The translations under genes and the position numbers were made by a program. Of a DNA stretch of 64,000 nt, positions 53,013 through 63,490 are shown in pieces. Source of the stretch: Desulfocarbo indianensis (lineage in GTDB: Bacteria; Desulfobacterota; Desulfarculia; Desulfarculales; Desulfarculaceae); NCBI GenBank assembly GCA_001184205.1, contig LBMP01000004.1:62001-126000 (forward strand), in the 5' to 3' direction. Position 1 is the first letter of the stretch. Each line of letters begins with the position of its first letter. The notes under the pieces are model-generated. The model saw only the letters and a program-made list of their open reading frames with translations, was not told the origin of the DNA and ran no database searches.

Positions 53013-53531
53013 TTGGATTCGCAAGACGTGCTGGAGCTGATAAGGACCCGTCGCAGCGTGCGCAAATACGCCGAACGCCCGGTGGAGGACGCGCTGGTGG
53101 ACCAGATCCTGGAGGCGGGCCGCTGGGCTCCCTCGGGCCTGGACAACCAGGCCTGGCGTTTCGTGGTGGTGCGCGAGCCCGGCCTGAAAGACCGGGTGGC
53201 CGCTTTCACCCGCTACGCCAAGATCATCCAGTCGGCCCCGGTGATCATCGCGGTGTTCATCCACAAGCCCTCCATGTACAACGAGGTCAAGGACCACCAG
53301 GCCATGGGGGCCTGCCTGCAGAACATGCTGCTCATGGCCCACGGCTTGGGCCTGGGGGCGGTGTGGCTGGGCGAAATATTGAAAAACGCGGAAGCGGTGC
53401 GCGAGACCTTGCAGGTTTCCGGGGATATGGAGCTCATGGCCGTGGTGGCCCTGGGCTGGCCGGCCTCGGGCAAGGAAAAAGGCTCGCGCAAGCCTATGGA
53501 GGAGCTGATACTGGCCCGTCATGGCCGCTGA
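53013..53531 (+). CDS. Nitroreductase-family flavoprotein
   Basis: 172 residues, TTG start with AAGGAGG 8 nt upstream. FMN-binding RTRRSVRKYAERPV, GRWAPSGLDNQAWRFVVV and QNMLLMAHGLGLGAVWLGEI, and the C-terminal VVALGWPA are typical. These small NADH/FMN oxidoreductases reduce nitro compounds, quinones or unknown substrates. The protein is short for the family but complete. Confidence 0.92.
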   Translation: MDSQDVLELIRTRRSVRKYAERPVEDALVDQILEAGRWAPSGLDNQAWRFVVVREPGLKDRVAAFTRYAKIIQSAPVIIAVFIHKPSMYNEVKDHQAMGACLQNMLLMAHGLGLGAVWLGEILKNAEAVRETLQVSGDMELMAVVALGWPASGKEKGSRKPMEELILARHGR

Positions 53532-53563
53532 AAAATAATTCGGGACCGAACCGGGAGAGGGGC

Positions 53564-54043
53564 ATGAATATGAGGAAGACCGCATTGGTGATTTGCATGG
53601 CGGCCTTGGCCTGCCTGGCGGTGGGTTGTTCAGTTTTCCATAAGGAAGCCACCGCCGGCCAGCAATCTACCACCTCAGACGGCGAGGCCGCGACCAACGT
53701 GGCCAACAGCAACGTCCCGGTCAAGGCGGCCATGGGCCGGTATTATGATTTCGACGACATCCAGGTTCCCACCCAGCTCAAGCTGGACAAGGACAAGTCC
53801 ATACTTTTCAAGGTGGGCACCTTCAAGGCCGGGCTCCTCACCTTCTCGGACAACCTGGAGGTGGAGAGCCTCATCAACTTCTTCGCCGAGGGCATGGCCC
53901 GTGACAACTGGGTGTTGAAAAGCTCGTTCAAATATCCCAAGGTGGCGCTGTTTTTCGCCAAGCAGGGCAAGACCTGCGTGATCCATATAACCGAGCACAC
54001 CTTTTCCACCGAGGTGGCCATTTGGGTGGCTCCCACCCTCTAG
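53564..54043 (+). CDS. Lipoprotein of unknown function
   Basis: 159 residues. Lipobox LACLAVGC with Cys22; mature protein has a Ser/Thr-rich linker (about 25-50) and a folded domain with YYDFDDIQVPTQLKLDKDKSIL, LTFSDNLEVESLINFFAEGM and TCVIHITEH. The domain resembles small DUF-type lipoproteins of this bacterial group that keep the DIxVPxxL start; I do not know the role. GGGAGAGG is 3 nt before the ATG. It lies between the nitroreductase and coaBC genes. Confidence 0.8.
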   Translation: MNMRKTALVICMAALACLAVGCSVFHKEATAGQQSTTSDGEAATNVANSNVPVKAAMGRYYDFDDIQVPTQLKLDKDKSILFKVGTFKAGLLTFSDNLEVESLINFFAEGMARDNWVLKSSFKYPKVALFFAKQGKTCVIHITEHTFSTEVAIWVAPTL

Positions 54044-54062
54044 GCCAGGGGTTTATAGCTTC

Positions 54063-55274
54063 ATGACCGACAGCCAAGATTCTCCGCGCGTGATCCTGGG
54101 GGTCAGCGCCGGCATCGCCGCCTACAAGGCCTGCGAACTGGCCAGCCTGCTCACCAAGCAGGGCTTTTCCGTGCGGGTGGTGATGACCCCGGCGGCGCGG
54201 GAGTTCGTGGGGCCCTTGACCTTCGCCGCGCTCACCGGCAATCCGGTGTCCTGCGAGATGTTCGATCCCCATCAGGAGGCGGCCATCAGCCACATAGACC
54301 TGGCGCGCTGGGCCCAGGCCGTGGCGGTGGCTCCGGCCACCGCCGATCTCCTGGCCAGGGCCAGCCTGGGCCTGGCCAACGACCTGCTCAGCACCGTGCT
54401 CCTGGCCACCTCCGCGCCCTTGCTCTTCGCGCCGGCCATGAACCCCCACATGTACGCCCATCCCACCGTGGCCGAGCACTTGCAGCGCCTCAAGGCCAGG
54501 GGCGCGCGCCTGGTGGGGCCGGCCAGCGGCCGCACCGCCTGCGGCGAGGAGGGCCCCGGCCGCATGGCCGAGCCCGTGGAGATAGCCCGGGCCCTGTACG
54601 GCCTCCTGGCGCCCCAGGATCTGCGGGGGGTCAAGGTGGTGGTCACCGCCGGGCCCACCAGGGAGCACCTGGACCCGGTGCGCTATATCTCCAATCCCTC
54701 CACCGGCCGCATGGGCATCGAGGTGGCCCGGGCCGCGGCCCAGCGTGGGGCGCAAGTGACCCTGGTCCTGGGCCCCACCCATCTGGCCCCGCCGCCCGAG
54801 GCGCGCACCATCGCCGTGATCTCGGCCCAGGAAATGCTTGAGGCGGTGATGGCCGAGGCGGCCGACGCCCAGGTGGTGGTCAAGGCCGCGGCGGTGAGCG
54901 ATTTCCGGCCGGTGGACTGCGCGCCCTGCAAGGTGAAAAAGGGCGACGCCGCCGCCAGCCAGTGCCGCCTGGAGCACACCACCGATATCCTGGCCGCCCT
55001 GGGGCGGGACAAGCGCGGGCGGGTGCTGGTGGGTTTCGCGGCGGAGACCGACGATCTTCTGGCCCACGCCCGGGCCAAGCTGAAAGCCAAGAACTTGGAC
55101 CTTTTGGTGGCCAACGACGTGAGCGCCAAGGACGCCGGGTTCGCGGTGGAAACCAACCGGGTGGCGCTGCTTTCGCCCTCCGGCGAGGTGGAGGAACTGC
55201 CCCTCATGAGCAAGGAGGCCGTGGCCCAGCGCTTGTGCGAGCGGGTGGCCCGGCTTCTGGGCCGCGCGACGTGA
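54063..55274 (+). CDS. coaBC: Bifunctional phosphopantothenoylcysteine decarboxylase / synthase
   Basis: 403 residues. CoaC domain (1-185): flavin-binding [16 protein letters not shown], substrate His in [10 protein letters not shown], and [10 protein letters not shown] with the conserved substrate-binding Asn. CoaB domain (190-403): [29 protein letters not shown] and [10 protein letters not shown]. It makes 4'-phosphopantetheine precursor for CoA. The stop overlaps the uracil-DNA glycosylase start (GTGA). Confidence 0.95.
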   Translation: MTDSQDSPRVILGVSAGIAAYKACELASLLTKQGFSVRVVMTPAAREFVGPLTFAALTGNPVSCEMFDPHQEAAISHIDLARWAQAVAVAPATADLLARASLGLANDLLSTVLLATSAPLLFAPAMNPHMYAHPTVAEHLQRLKARGARLVGPASGRTACGEEGPGRMAEPVEIARALYGLLAPQDLRGVKVVVTAGPTREHLDPVRYISNPSTGRMGIEVARAAAQRGAQVTLVLGPTHLAPPPEARTIAVISAQEMLEAVMAEAADAQVVVKAAAVSDFRPVDCAPCKVKKGDAAASQCRLEHTTDILAALGRDKRGRVLVGFAAETDDLLAHARAKLKAKNLDLLVANDVSAKDAGFAVETNRVALLSPSGEVEELPLMSKEAVAQRLCERVARLLGRAT

Positions 55275-56053
55275 GCCCCGCCGGCCCGGACCCGGCCTGG
55301 CTGGCCGCCCTGGCCGAAAACCTGGCCTGCCGCCAGCGCCTGGGCTTCCATCTGGTGGAGGGAAGCCCGGATGGCCTGGCCAGCCTCGCCGCCGGGCTGA
55401 ATCCCCGGCAATCCGCCTCTGCACCACGCAATCCCAAACCGGGAGTCAAAGACGCCCCTTCGGCCGGGCCGGAAGATTTCTCCCACGCCGGCGGCGGGCT
55501 TGCCCAGGTGCGCGCGGCCATGGGAGAATGTGTTAGATGCCCCCTGCATGAGGGCAGGCGTCACATAGTTTTCGGCAAGGGCGCGGAAAGCGCCGAACTG
55601 ATGTTCATCGGCGAGGGGCCCGGCGCCGAGGAGGACCGGCTGGGCGAGCCCTTCGTGGGCCGGGCGGGCCGGCTCTTGGACAAGATGCTGGCCGCGGTGG
55701 GCTTGACCATGGACCGGGTGTACATCACCAACATCGTTAAATGCCGCCCGCCGCAAAACCGCGACCCCCAGGCCGGGGAGGTGGAGGCCTGCCGCCCCTT
55801 TCTGGCGGGGCAGATAAAAGCGGTGTCGCCCAGGATAATCTGCGCCCTGGGCCGGCCCGCGGCCAAGGCCCTATTGGGTGGGGACGCGCCCATCAGCGCG
55901 ATTCGGGGCAACTGGCACAGCTACCAGGGCGTGCCCTTGCTGCCCACCTTTCACCCGGCCTATTTGCTGCGCTCGCCCGAGCGCAAGGGCCAAGCCTACC
56001 AGGACCTGAAGGCCCTGGCGCGGGCGCTGGAGCAGGGACCGCCGGAGGTTTAG
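55271..56053 (+). CDS. Uracil-DNA glycosylase, family 4 (Fe-S), with N-terminal extension
   Basis: 260 residues from a GTG overlapping the coaBC stop. Family-4 UDGs remove uracil from DNA and hold a [4Fe-4S] cluster; four Cys are at 87, 90 (CVRC), 158 and 174. Catalytic motif [20 protein letters not shown] and the second motif HPAYLLR are present. A Pro/Ala-rich N-terminal extension of about 80 residues is not part of the enzyme core. Co-expression with coaBC is common in this group. Confidence 0.92.
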   Translation: MSPAGPDPAWLAALAENLACRQRLGFHLVEGSPDGLASLAAGLNPRQSASAPRNPKPGVKDAPSAGPEDFSHAGGGLAQVRAAMGECVRCPLHEGRRHIVFGKGAESAELMFIGEGPGAEEDRLGEPFVGRAGRLLDKMLAAVGLTMDRVYITNIVKCRPPQNRDPQAGEVEACRPFLAGQIKAVSPRIICALGRPAAKALLGGDAPISAIRGNWHSYQGVPLLPTFHPAYLLRSPERKGQAYQDLKALARALEQGPPEV

Positions 56054-56055
56054 CT

Positions 56056-57366
56056 ATGCGCGCAATCCTGGCCATGCTGCTGATTAGCCTGATCGCGGGC
56101 ATGGCCGCCTGCCCGGCGGCGGCCGCCCAGGCCGGCGAGCCTCCGGCCGGAAGCGGTCCGGTTTTCATCATAGAGCTCAAAGACACGGTCAATCCCGGCA
56201 GCGCCGATTACCTGGCCGCCGGCCTGGAAGCGGCGGCCCAGGCCCAGGCGGCCTGCGCGGTGATCCAGTTGGACACGCCGGGCGGGCTGGTGGATTCCAT
56301 GCGGGCCATGGTGCGGGCCATCTTGGCCTCGCCGGTGCCGGTGGTGGTCTACGTGGCGCCTTCCGGGGCCAGGGCGGCCTCGGCCGGGGCCTTTTTGGTC
56401 TTGGCGGCGCCGGTGGCGGCCATGGCCCCGGCCACCAATCTGGGCGCGGCCCATCCCGTGGCGGCGGGCGGCCAGGAGATCAAGGGCGCCATGGCCGACA
56501 AGGCGGTGGCCGATCTCAAGGCCATGATAAGCGGGCTGGCCAAGCGCCGGGGCCGCGACCCCGGCCCGGCCATGAAGATGGTGACCGACTCGGCCTCCTA
56601 TGACGCGGGCCAGGCCAAGGAGCTGGGCCTGGTGGATATCCTGGCCGGCGATCTGGGCCAGCTTTTGAGCGCCCTGGAGGGCCGGGTGGTCCAGACCTCG
56701 GCCGGGCCCATGCGCATCGCGGTTCAGGGCAAGCCCCTGCGTTTTTACGAGCCCAGCCTGCGCCACAAGGTGCTGAGCCTTTTGGCCAGCCCCAACCTGG
56801 CCTACATCCTTTTGATGATCGGCCTGATGGGGCTTTATTTCGAGCTGTCCAATCCGGGGGCCATCCTGCCCGGCGTGGTGGGCGGTCTGGCCCTGATTCT
56901 GGCCCTGTACGCCATGAGCGCCATGCCGGTCTCCTATACCGGCCTGGCCCTGATCGGCCTCAGCGTGGTGCTGTTCATCACCGAGATCTACGTGGTCTCC
57001 GGCGGCGTGCTGGCCGTGGGCGGGGCGGTGGCCCTGGTCCTGGGCTCTTTGATGCTTTTTGAATCCGACGATGAGATGCTAACCGTGTCTTTAAGCATAT
57101 TGATCCCCACCGTGACGGCGGTGGTGGTTTTCTTCGGCGCGGTGACCTGGCTGGCCATGCGCGCCCAGCTAAGGAAAACCAGCACCGGCTCCGAGGGGCT
57201 GTTGGGCCAAAGGGGCGTCATGGTGGAGCCGGGCAGGGTGCGGGTCCTGGGCGAACTGTGGCGGGCGCGTAGCGGCCGGCCCCTGGAGCCCGGCCAGGAG
57301 GTGGTGGTCACCGCGGTGGAGGGGCTCTTGCTCACGGTGGAGCCCACGCGGCCCGACGGACCTTAG
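56056..57366 (+). CDS. NfeD-family membrane serine protease (full-length form)
   Basis: 436 residues. Signal peptide, then a ClpP-type protease domain (about 35-210) with catalytic Ser109 (AASAG) and Lys149 (ADKAVAD), spaced like Ser97/Lys138 of the archaeal 1510-N protease; four to five membrane helices (235-345); and a C-terminal OB-fold NfeD domain ([19 protein letters not shown]). These proteases cleave stomatin-like proteins, and the next gene encodes one. Starts 2 nt after the uracil-DNA glycosylase stop. Confidence 0.93.
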   Translation: MRAILAMLLISLIAGMAACPAAAAQAGEPPAGSGPVFIIELKDTVNPGSADYLAAGLEAAAQAQAACAVIQLDTPGGLVDSMRAMVRAILASPVPVVVYVAPSGARAASAGAFLVLAAPVAAMAPATNLGAAHPVAAGGQEIKGAMADKAVADLKAMISGLAKRRGRDPGPAMKMVTDSASYDAGQAKELGLVDILAGDLGQLLSALEGRVVQTSAGPMRIAVQGKPLRFYEPSLRHKVLSLLASPNLAYILLMIGLMGLYFELSNPGAILPGVVGGLALILALYAMSAMPVSYTGLALIGLSVVLFITEIYVVSGGVLAVGGAVALVLGSLMLFESDDEMLTVSLSILIPTVTAVVVFFGAVTWLAMRAQLRKTSTGSEGLLGQRGVMVEPGRVRVLGELWRARSGRPLEPGQEVVVTAVEGLLLTVEPTRPDGP

Positions 57367-57382
57367 CCAGAGGAGGCTTTTC

Positions 57383-58147
57383 ATGTTTACCGGCTTGTTG
57401 CCCGTGGTGGTGCTGGTGGTCCTGTTCCTGGTGGTCTCCCTAAGGGTGATGCGCGAATACGAGCGCGCCGTGGTTTTTCGACTGGGCCGCTGCGTGGGAG
57501 TCAAGGGGCCGGGTCTCATCATCCTCATCCCCGTCATCGACCGCATGGTCAAGGTGAGCCTGCGCCTGGTGACCATGGACGTGCCGCCCCAGGACGTGAT
57601 CACCCGCGACAACGTGAGCGTCAAGGTGAACGCGGTGGTCTATTTCCGGGTGGTGGATTCGGAGCGCGCGGTGATCCAGGTGGAGGATTTTCTCTACGCC
57701 ACCAGCCAGTTGGCCCAGACCACCCTGCGCAGCGTGTGCGGCCAGGTGGAGCTGGACGAGCTTCTTTCCGAGCGCGACAAGATCAACTCCCAGCTCCAGG
57801 AAATATTGGACACCCACACCGACGCCTGGGGGGTCAAGGTGACCACGGTGGAGCTGAAGTTCATCGATCTGCCCCAGGAGATGCAGCGGGCCATGGCCAA
57901 GCAGGCCGAGGCCGAGCGCGAGCGGCGGGCCAAGATCATCAACGCCGAGGGCGAGTTCCAGGCGGCCGAGCGCCTGGCCCAGGCTGCGGCCATCATATCC
58001 GAGCATCCCCAGGCCCTGCAATTGCGCTATTTGCAGACCTTGCGCGAGGTCGCCGCCGAAAACAACTCCACCACCTTGTTCCCCATTCCCCTGGATCTGA
58101 TAACTCCTTTCCTCAAAGGGGTTGCCAAGCCGGGCCCCAGCGAGTAA
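57383..58147 (+). CDS. Stomatin/prohibitin-like SPFH protein
   Basis: 254 residues. A short N-terminal membrane helix ([19 protein letters not shown]), SPFH domain ([34 protein letters not shown]), coiled-coil region ([33 protein letters not shown]) and a short tail. It forms ring-like membrane assemblies and is the substrate or partner of the NfeD protease encoded directly upstream. Confidence 0.95.
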   Translation: MFTGLLPVVVLVVLFLVVSLRVMREYERAVVFRLGRCVGVKGPGLIILIPVIDRMVKVSLRLVTMDVPPQDVITRDNVSVKVNAVVYFRVVDSERAVIQVEDFLYATSQLAQTTLRSVCGQVELDELLSERDKINSQLQEILDTHTDAWGVKVTTVELKFIDLPQEMQRAMAKQAEAERERRAKIINAEGEFQAAERLAQAAAIISEHPQALQLRYLQTLREVAAENNSTTLFPIPLDLITPFLKGVAKPGPSE

Positions 58148-58212
58148 ACTCCGGCTTTTGAAGGCAAACCAACCAGATCAACCATGCCTATACGGGAGGC
58201 ATTGATTAAGCC

Positions 58213-58539
58213 ATGGCCGAGAAGCAGGTCAAAGAAAAACCGCTGGAGAAGATGACCGCCAAGGAACTCCGCGAGATGGCGCTGGGCATCGAGGGCATCT
58301 TGGGGGTGCACTCCATGAACAAGCCCGAGCTGATCGCCGCCATCAAGGAGGCCAAGGGCATAGTGGACGGGGGCGGCAAGAAGGCCGATCCGGCCGCCAT
58401 CCGGGCCGCTAAAAAGAAAATCAAGGAAATCAGGGCCAAGCGCGAGGAGTTGGGCGAGGACGCCGACAAGAAGCAGCTCAGCATGATGCGCCGCCGCATC
58501 AGCCGCCTGAAGAAGAAGACCCGCGCCCTGGCCGGCTAG
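58213..58539 (+). CDS. Small basic protein with a Rho N-terminal-like motif
   Basis: 108 residues. Residues 10-50 (LEKMTAKELREMALGIEGILGVHSMNKPELIAAIKEA) match the Rho_N SAP-like helical motif; the rest is a charged coiled coil ending in KKKTRALAG. Related small proteins are common in Deltaproteobacteria and might bind nucleic acid. Its TAG stop lies inside a repeat arm (58536-58552). Confidence 0.75.
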   Translation: MAEKQVKEKPLEKMTAKELREMALGIEGILGVHSMNKPELIAAIKEAKGIVDGGGKKADPAAIRAAKKKIKEIRAKREELGEDADKKQLSMMRRRISRLKKKTRALAG

Positions 58540-58798
58540 CCCGCATATTTCACGAGGGCCGCGCGTCCGGCTGCGCCAGCCAGCGGCACCCTGCGTTGCC
58601 GGCCGCTCTCGGGCCTTGAGGTGGCTTTGGCTGCGCCCGCGGCCCTCGCTTGCCAGACGCCTTGTCTGCCGGCGGCTGGCTGTGCCGGGCCCGAGTGCGA
58701 ACCGTCCCTCGATTATGATGCGGCCTTCTTCATATTAGTCCCATGAATACTAACTCGTCGCTTAATGCCGCCCGCCCCTCCTGAAATATGCGGGCTAG
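58536..58798. repeat. 263-bp element with perfect 17-bp terminal inverted repeats
   Basis: Terminal arms CTAGCCCGCATATTTCA (58536-58552) and its exact inverse (58782-58798). Nested inside is another perfect 11-bp inverted pair CGAGGGCCGCG (58553-58563) and CGCGGCCCTCG (58638-58648). No open reading frame of its own. The left arm includes the stop codon of the Rho-N-like gene and the right arm the ATG of the HD gene. The end sequence recurs at 60217-60307, so this is a small dispersed element, MITE- or REP-like. Confidence 0.8.
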
Positions 58799-59369
58799 AA
58801 AGGCCGAGGCCTCCTTGGATTTGGCCGCCGCCCGGCAGTTGATGGAAGTCCATTTGGCCGACCAGGCCTTGCGCCGGCATTGCCTGGCCTCGGCCGCGGT
58901 GCTGGCCGCCCTGGCCCGGCGCTTGGGCCAGGACGAGGAAACCTGGGCGGTGGCCGGCATGCTGCACGATCTGGACTACGACCAGACCGCCGGCGACATG
59001 GCCCGCCACGGCCTGGTGAGCGCCGAGATGCTGGCCCAGCGCGGGCTTCCTGCCGAGGTGATCGCCGCCATCAAGGCCCACAACGCCGAAAACCTGGGGC
59101 TGCAGCGCCAAACTCCATTGGACTACGCGCTGACCTGCGGCGAGACCATCACCGGCCTGGTGGTGGCCACCACCCTGGTCTATCCGGACAAGAAGCTCTC
59201 CTCGGTGAAGCCCAAGAGCGTGACCAAACGCATGAAGGAAAAAGCCTTCGCCGCCAGCGTGAACCGGGATCACATCCGGCTCTGCGAGGAACTAGGCATT
59301 CCCCTGAACGAATTCGCCGCCCTGGCCGTGGAGGCCATGGGCGGCATAGCTGACGAATTGGGGCTCTAG
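58788..59369 (+). CDS. HD-domain hydrolase-like protein
   Basis: Up to 193 residues. HD motif in AGMLHDLDYDQT with a preceding conserved His in LRRHCLASAAVLAAL and a following HNAENLG; ends GIPLNEFAALAVEAMGGIADELGL. These metal-dependent phosphohydrolases act on nucleotides or other phosphates. The ATG at 58788 lies inside a repeat arm with no ribosome-binding site; a TTG at 58815 with GAGG upstream is a plausible alternative start. It converges with the lipoprotein gene, stops 3 nt apart. Confidence 0.82.
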   Translation: MRARKAEASLDLAAARQLMEVHLADQALRRHCLASAAVLAALARRLGQDEETWAVAGMLHDLDYDQTAGDMARHGLVSAEMLAQRGLPAEVIAAIKAHNAENLGLQRQTPLDYALTCGETITGLVVATTLVYPDKKLSSVKPKSVTKRMKEKAFAASVNRDHIRLCEELGIPLNEFAALAVEAMGGIADELGL

Positions 59370-59372
59370 GCT

Positions 59373-59852
59373 CTAAGGCCGGCCGAAGCTTTCCACGATC
59401 TTCCATTCCTGCCCGGCCGTCAAATCCACCTGCCAAGTCTTGCTGTAGCTGGCCACCGGCCGGGCCACGGTCTGGTCGCCGGCCTCCACCATCACGTAGC
59501 CTTCCAGGGAAAGCGTGAGTTCATGCTTGCCCGGCGGGGCCAGGAATATGAGGTGCTGCTCCAGGGGATTGGCCGCCAGGGCGCTGAATTTGACCGCCTG
59601 GGTGGGGCCCAGCCGTTTCCACACCCCATCCGGGGTCACCAGGTAAAGCCCCCAATCCCAGAGCACGGGTTTCCCGCTGCTGGGCAGGCTGGCCGCCGGA
59701 GCCTGGGCCTTGATGGAGACCACCACCCGGGCCGGGTTGGGGCCCGGGTCCAGATAGGTGTAGCCGCAGCCCACGGCCGCCAGCGCCACGATGAACAATC
59801 CCAAGCCGCAGAATAATAAACTCCTGGGAGCTACCTTTGCCAGCCGGCTCAT
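59373..59852 (-). CDS. Lipoprotein of unknown function
   Basis: 159 residues from the ATG at 59852, AAAGGA upstream. N-terminal Arg/Lys region and helix (SLLFCGLGLFIVALAAVGC) ending in a lipobox at Cys29. The mature part is beta-rich: VVVSIKAQAPAASL, WDWGLYLVTPDGVWKRLGP, GKHELTLSLEGYVMVE and WQVDLTAGQEWKIVESF, resembling a carbohydrate- or calcium-independent beta-sandwich. I do not recognise the family. Confidence 0.78.
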   Translation of the reverse strand: MSRLAKVAPRSLLFCGLGLFIVALAAVGCGYTYLDPGPNPARVVVSIKAQAPAASLPSSGKPVLWDWGLYLVTPDGVWKRLGPTQAVKFSALAANPLEQHLIFLAPPGKHELTLSLEGYVMVEAGDQTVARPVASYSKTWQVDLTAGQEWKIVESFGRP

Positions 59853-60020
59853 GGCCCGATCCTTTCTATGTTTCTGTGAATTACAGCCGATATAATAATT
59901 ATGGAGCCGGGCGGCCGCTCCGGCAATAACCATCGGCGGCCGCCCTGGCGCTTGCCCAGCGGCGACCCCATGGTTTAATGATGACCTGATCGATAACCAT
60001 TAAGGAAAGGCGGGCCCTCC

Positions 60021-60215
60021 ATGGCCAGACATTTGGCGGTGAACCAGGATGAATGCATAAGCTGCGGCAATTGCCAGGAAGTGTGCCCCGAGGTTTTTCA
60101 ATTGGACCCGGCCAGCGAAAAATCGCGCCCCATCAAGCCCGAGGGCGGCCCGGCCTGCGTGGAGGACGCCATAAACGGCTGTCCGGTGGAGGCCATCTCC
60201 TGGCAGGAGGATTAG
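60021..60215 (+). CDS. [4Fe-4S] ferredoxin
   Basis: 64 residues. One cluster motif CISCGNCQEVCPEVF plus a downstream GCPVEAI Cys; the second cluster motif is reduced to a single Cys (ACVED), as in Desulfovibrio-type single-cluster ferredoxins where it forms a disulfide. The protein is acidic. A likely electron carrier for HdrA-type or pyruvate enzymes. Good spacing to an AAGGAAAGG purine run before the ATG. The stop codon is followed at once by another copy of the repeat end. Confidence 0.93.
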   Translation: MARHLAVNQDECISCGNCQEVCPEVFQLDPASEKSRPIKPEGGPACVEDAINGCPVEAISWQED

Positions 60216-60216
60216 G

Positions 60217-60307
60217 TCCCGCATATTTTATGAAAAAATGAGCCTCATTTTCAAAGTTCGCCAACTGGCGCAGCCGGACGCCCAACTACCATGAAATATG
60301 TGGGCTA
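60217..60307. repeat. Short copy of the terminal-inverted-repeat element
   Basis: GTCCCGCATATTTTATGA on the left and CATGAAATATGTGGGCTA on the right are imperfect inverse copies of each other and of the arms at 58536/58782. About 55 bases lie between, including a small hairpin AAAATGAGCCTCATTTT. It sits between the ferredoxin stop and the stop codon of the convergent permease gene, which lies inside the right arm. Confidence 0.7.
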
Positions 60308-61531
60308 TGCCCCGCGCACCGCCTGGGCCGGGGGCAGGGCCGCGGCCTTGCGGGCCGGCCAAAAGCCGAAGAAAACCGCGATGACCAGGCAAAGGCCCAG
60401 GCCCAGGCCCGCCGCGGGCCAGGGCAGGTCGAAGCTGTAATCGCTCGCCAGGCGCAGGCCGGCGGCCAGGCCCAGCCCCAGGAGCGCCCCCGGCAGGCCG
60501 CCGGCCAGACCCAGGAGCAGCGACTCCATGAGGAACTGGGCCAGCACGTCGCGCCGCCGGGCCCCCACCGCCCGGCGCACGCCGATCTCCGGGGTGCGTT
60601 CGCGCACCGCAATCAGCATCACCGCCATCACCCCCACCCCGGCCACCAAAAGGCTCAAGCCCGCCACCCCGATGATCAGCCCGCTGAACAGGCGCGAGGA
60701 CTCGGCCTGGGTCTCCAGGGTTTCCAGTTGGGTGGCGATGCGGAAGTCGTCTTTTTGGCCGGGGCGCAGGCGGTGGCGCTGGCGCAGGATTTGTCTTATT
60801 TCCTCGGCCAGGCGCGGCATGGCCGACTGCTGATTGACCTGCACCACCACCTGATCCACGTGGCGCTGGCCCGCCAAAAGACGGCTCTGGGCCGTGGCCA
60901 GCGGCAGGTAGACCCGGTCGTCCAGGTCCTCGCCGCTGGGGTCCAGGCCCTTGGGCTTGAGTTCGCCCACCACCTTGAAGGGCTGGCGGTTGACCAGGAT
61001 GGTCTTGCCCACCAGGCTGGCCTCGCCGGAGAGCGTGCGGCGCAGGGAGGGGCCCACCACCGCCACCCGCCGGGCGGCTTTGTCCTCCTTGGCCTCGAAG
61101 AGGCGTCCCTCGGCGGCTTCCTGGTATTCCAGGGAGAAGATGGCCGGCGGCGCGGCCACCACCGTGCTGTCGCTCTCGCCGGCCCCGGCCGCTATGCGCC
61201 AGGCCTTGTTGATGAGCGGCACCGCCTCCCTGACGCCCTCCAGGCGTCCCAGGGCGGCGGCGTCGGCGGGCGACAGGCTGATCTGCTCGTCCAGGCTGCG
61301 GCCCCGCGCCCCGCTGTAGGCCACCTTGGCGGCCCGGACGAAAATGAGGTTGCTGCCCATGGCGGTGACCTGGCTGAGCACCCGGTTGGAAGTGCCCGCG
61401 CCCACCGCCACCATGAGGATGACGGCGCCCACCCCCACCAGAAGGCCCAGGGCGGCCAGGCCGGCCCGCATGCGGGCGGCGATGATGCCTTCCCAGGCCG
61501 AGAGCAGAAGGCGCGTCCAGCGCTGGTTCAT
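60305..61531 (-). CDS. MacB-like ABC transporter permease (second of two)
   Basis: 408 residues. Helix near 22-48 (GLAALGLLVGVGAVILMVAVGAG), a periplasmic MacB_PCD domain (about 50-270), then three helices of the FtsX domain (SGLIIGVAGLSLLVAGVGVMAVMLIAVRERTPEIGVRRAVGARRRDVLAQFLMES). The EIGVRRAVGA stretch is the coupling motif. Starts by ATGA overlap with the first permease. Such proteins transmit ATP hydrolysis mechanically to a periplasmic adaptor and outer-membrane channel. Confidence 0.92.
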   Translation of the reverse strand: MNQRWTRLLLSAWEGIIAARMRAGLAALGLLVGVGAVILMVAVGAGTSNRVLSQVTAMGSNLIFVRAAKVAYSGARGRSLDEQISLSPADAAALGRLEGVREAVPLINKAWRIAAGAGESDSTVVAAPPAIFSLEYQEAAEGRLFEAKEDKAARRVAVVGPSLRRTLSGEASLVGKTILVNRQPFKVVGELKPKGLDPSGEDLDDRVYLPLATAQSRLLAGQRHVDQVVVQVNQQSAMPRLAEEIRQILRQRHRLRPGQKDDFRIATQLETLETQAESSRLFSGLIIGVAGLSLLVAGVGVMAVMLIAVRERTPEIGVRRAVGARRRDVLAQFLMESLLLGLAGGLPGALLGLGLAAGLRLASDYSFDLPWPAAGLGLGLCLVIAVFFGFWPARKAAALPPAQAVRGA

Positions 61532-62747
61532 CGCAGGGTCTCCAGGGGCGGCAGCAGGGCCGCCCGCCGCGCCGGCCACAGGCCGAAGATCAGGCCCACC
61601 GCCGCGCTGAAGGCGAAGGAGACCACGAACCCCTTGGCGCTCAAAGCGGTGGGCATATCCAGGCCCCAGGTGACGCCGCGGGCCAGAATTAGGCCCAGCA
61701 CCAGGCCGCAGGCCCCGCCCACCAGGGCGATCACCACCGCCTCCAAAAGGAACTGGGCCATGATGTCCCGCCGCCGCGCGCCCAGGGCCCGGCGCACCCC
61801 GATCTCCCTGGCACGCTCGCTTACCGTCACCAGCATGATGTTCATGATCACGATGCCGGCCACCAGGAGGCTCACCCCGGAGATGACGGTGAGCATGAAA
61901 ACCATGGCCCGGCTTTGCCGGGTTATCATCTCCAGAAGCGCCTCCGGGGTGATGATGGTGAAATCGTCGGGCGCCTCCGGGGCCAGGCGGTGCCGCTGGC
62001 GCAGCAGGGCCTGGGCCTCGGCCACCAGCGCCTCCTTGTCGGCGTCGTCTGCCACGTTCACCCGCAGACCGGAAACCTTGTCCTCGCCGGAGATGCGGCG
62101 CTGGGCCGTGCTGAGGGGCACCATCACCCGGTCGTCGCGGTCGCCGCCCCGGTGGCTCACCCCCTTGGGGGCCAGCACCCCCACCACGGTGAAAGGCACG
62201 CCGCCAACTTTTATGGTCCGGCCCAGGGGGCTTTGCCCGGCAAACAGCTCCTTGACCGTGGTGTTGCCCAGCACCGCCACCCGCTGCCGGGTGGCCAGGT
62301 CTTCCTGGGTGAAAAAGCGGCCGCTCTGCATGTCCCAGCGCCGGGCCGGGGCGTAATCCGGGGTGGTGCCTATCAGACGCACCGAGGTGTGAGCTCCGCC
62401 GTGGGATACCTTCTTGTTGCGGATGTTCTGGTGGGGCGTCACCAGGGTAACGCCCACCAGGCGCTTCAGCGCGTCGGCGTCTTCCAGGGTGAGGGTCAGC
62501 CTGCCCTGGCCGCCGTGGCGGAAACCCAGGGAGCCGCCGCCCGATCTGACGTAGAAGGCGTCCGCGCCGAAACCCATGTTTTCCATGAGCCCCTGCACCC
62601 GCGCCCGCACGCCCTCGCCCATCTCGTAGATAACCGTCACCGCGGCGATGCCGATGATGAGCCCGGCCATCATGAGAAAGGCGTATAGCCGGATGTCCCA
62701 CAGGGAGCGCGCGCCCTCGGCGGCCATTCGCAAAAAGCGGCTCAGGC

Positions 62748-62751
<4 letters not shown>
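61528..62751 (-). CDS. MacB-like ABC transporter permease (first of two)
   Basis: 407 residues, same architecture: first helix (LYAFLMMAGLIIGIAAVTVIYEMGEG), MacB_PCD domain, FtsX helices with SGVSLLVAGIVIMNIMLVTVSERAREIGVRRALGARRRDIMAQFLLEAVVI. It is similar to but clearly distinct from the second permease, pointing to a heterodimer. Starts inside the ATPase stop (ATGA). Confidence 0.92.
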
Positions 62752-63485
<734 letters not shown>

Positions 63486-63490
63486 GATCC

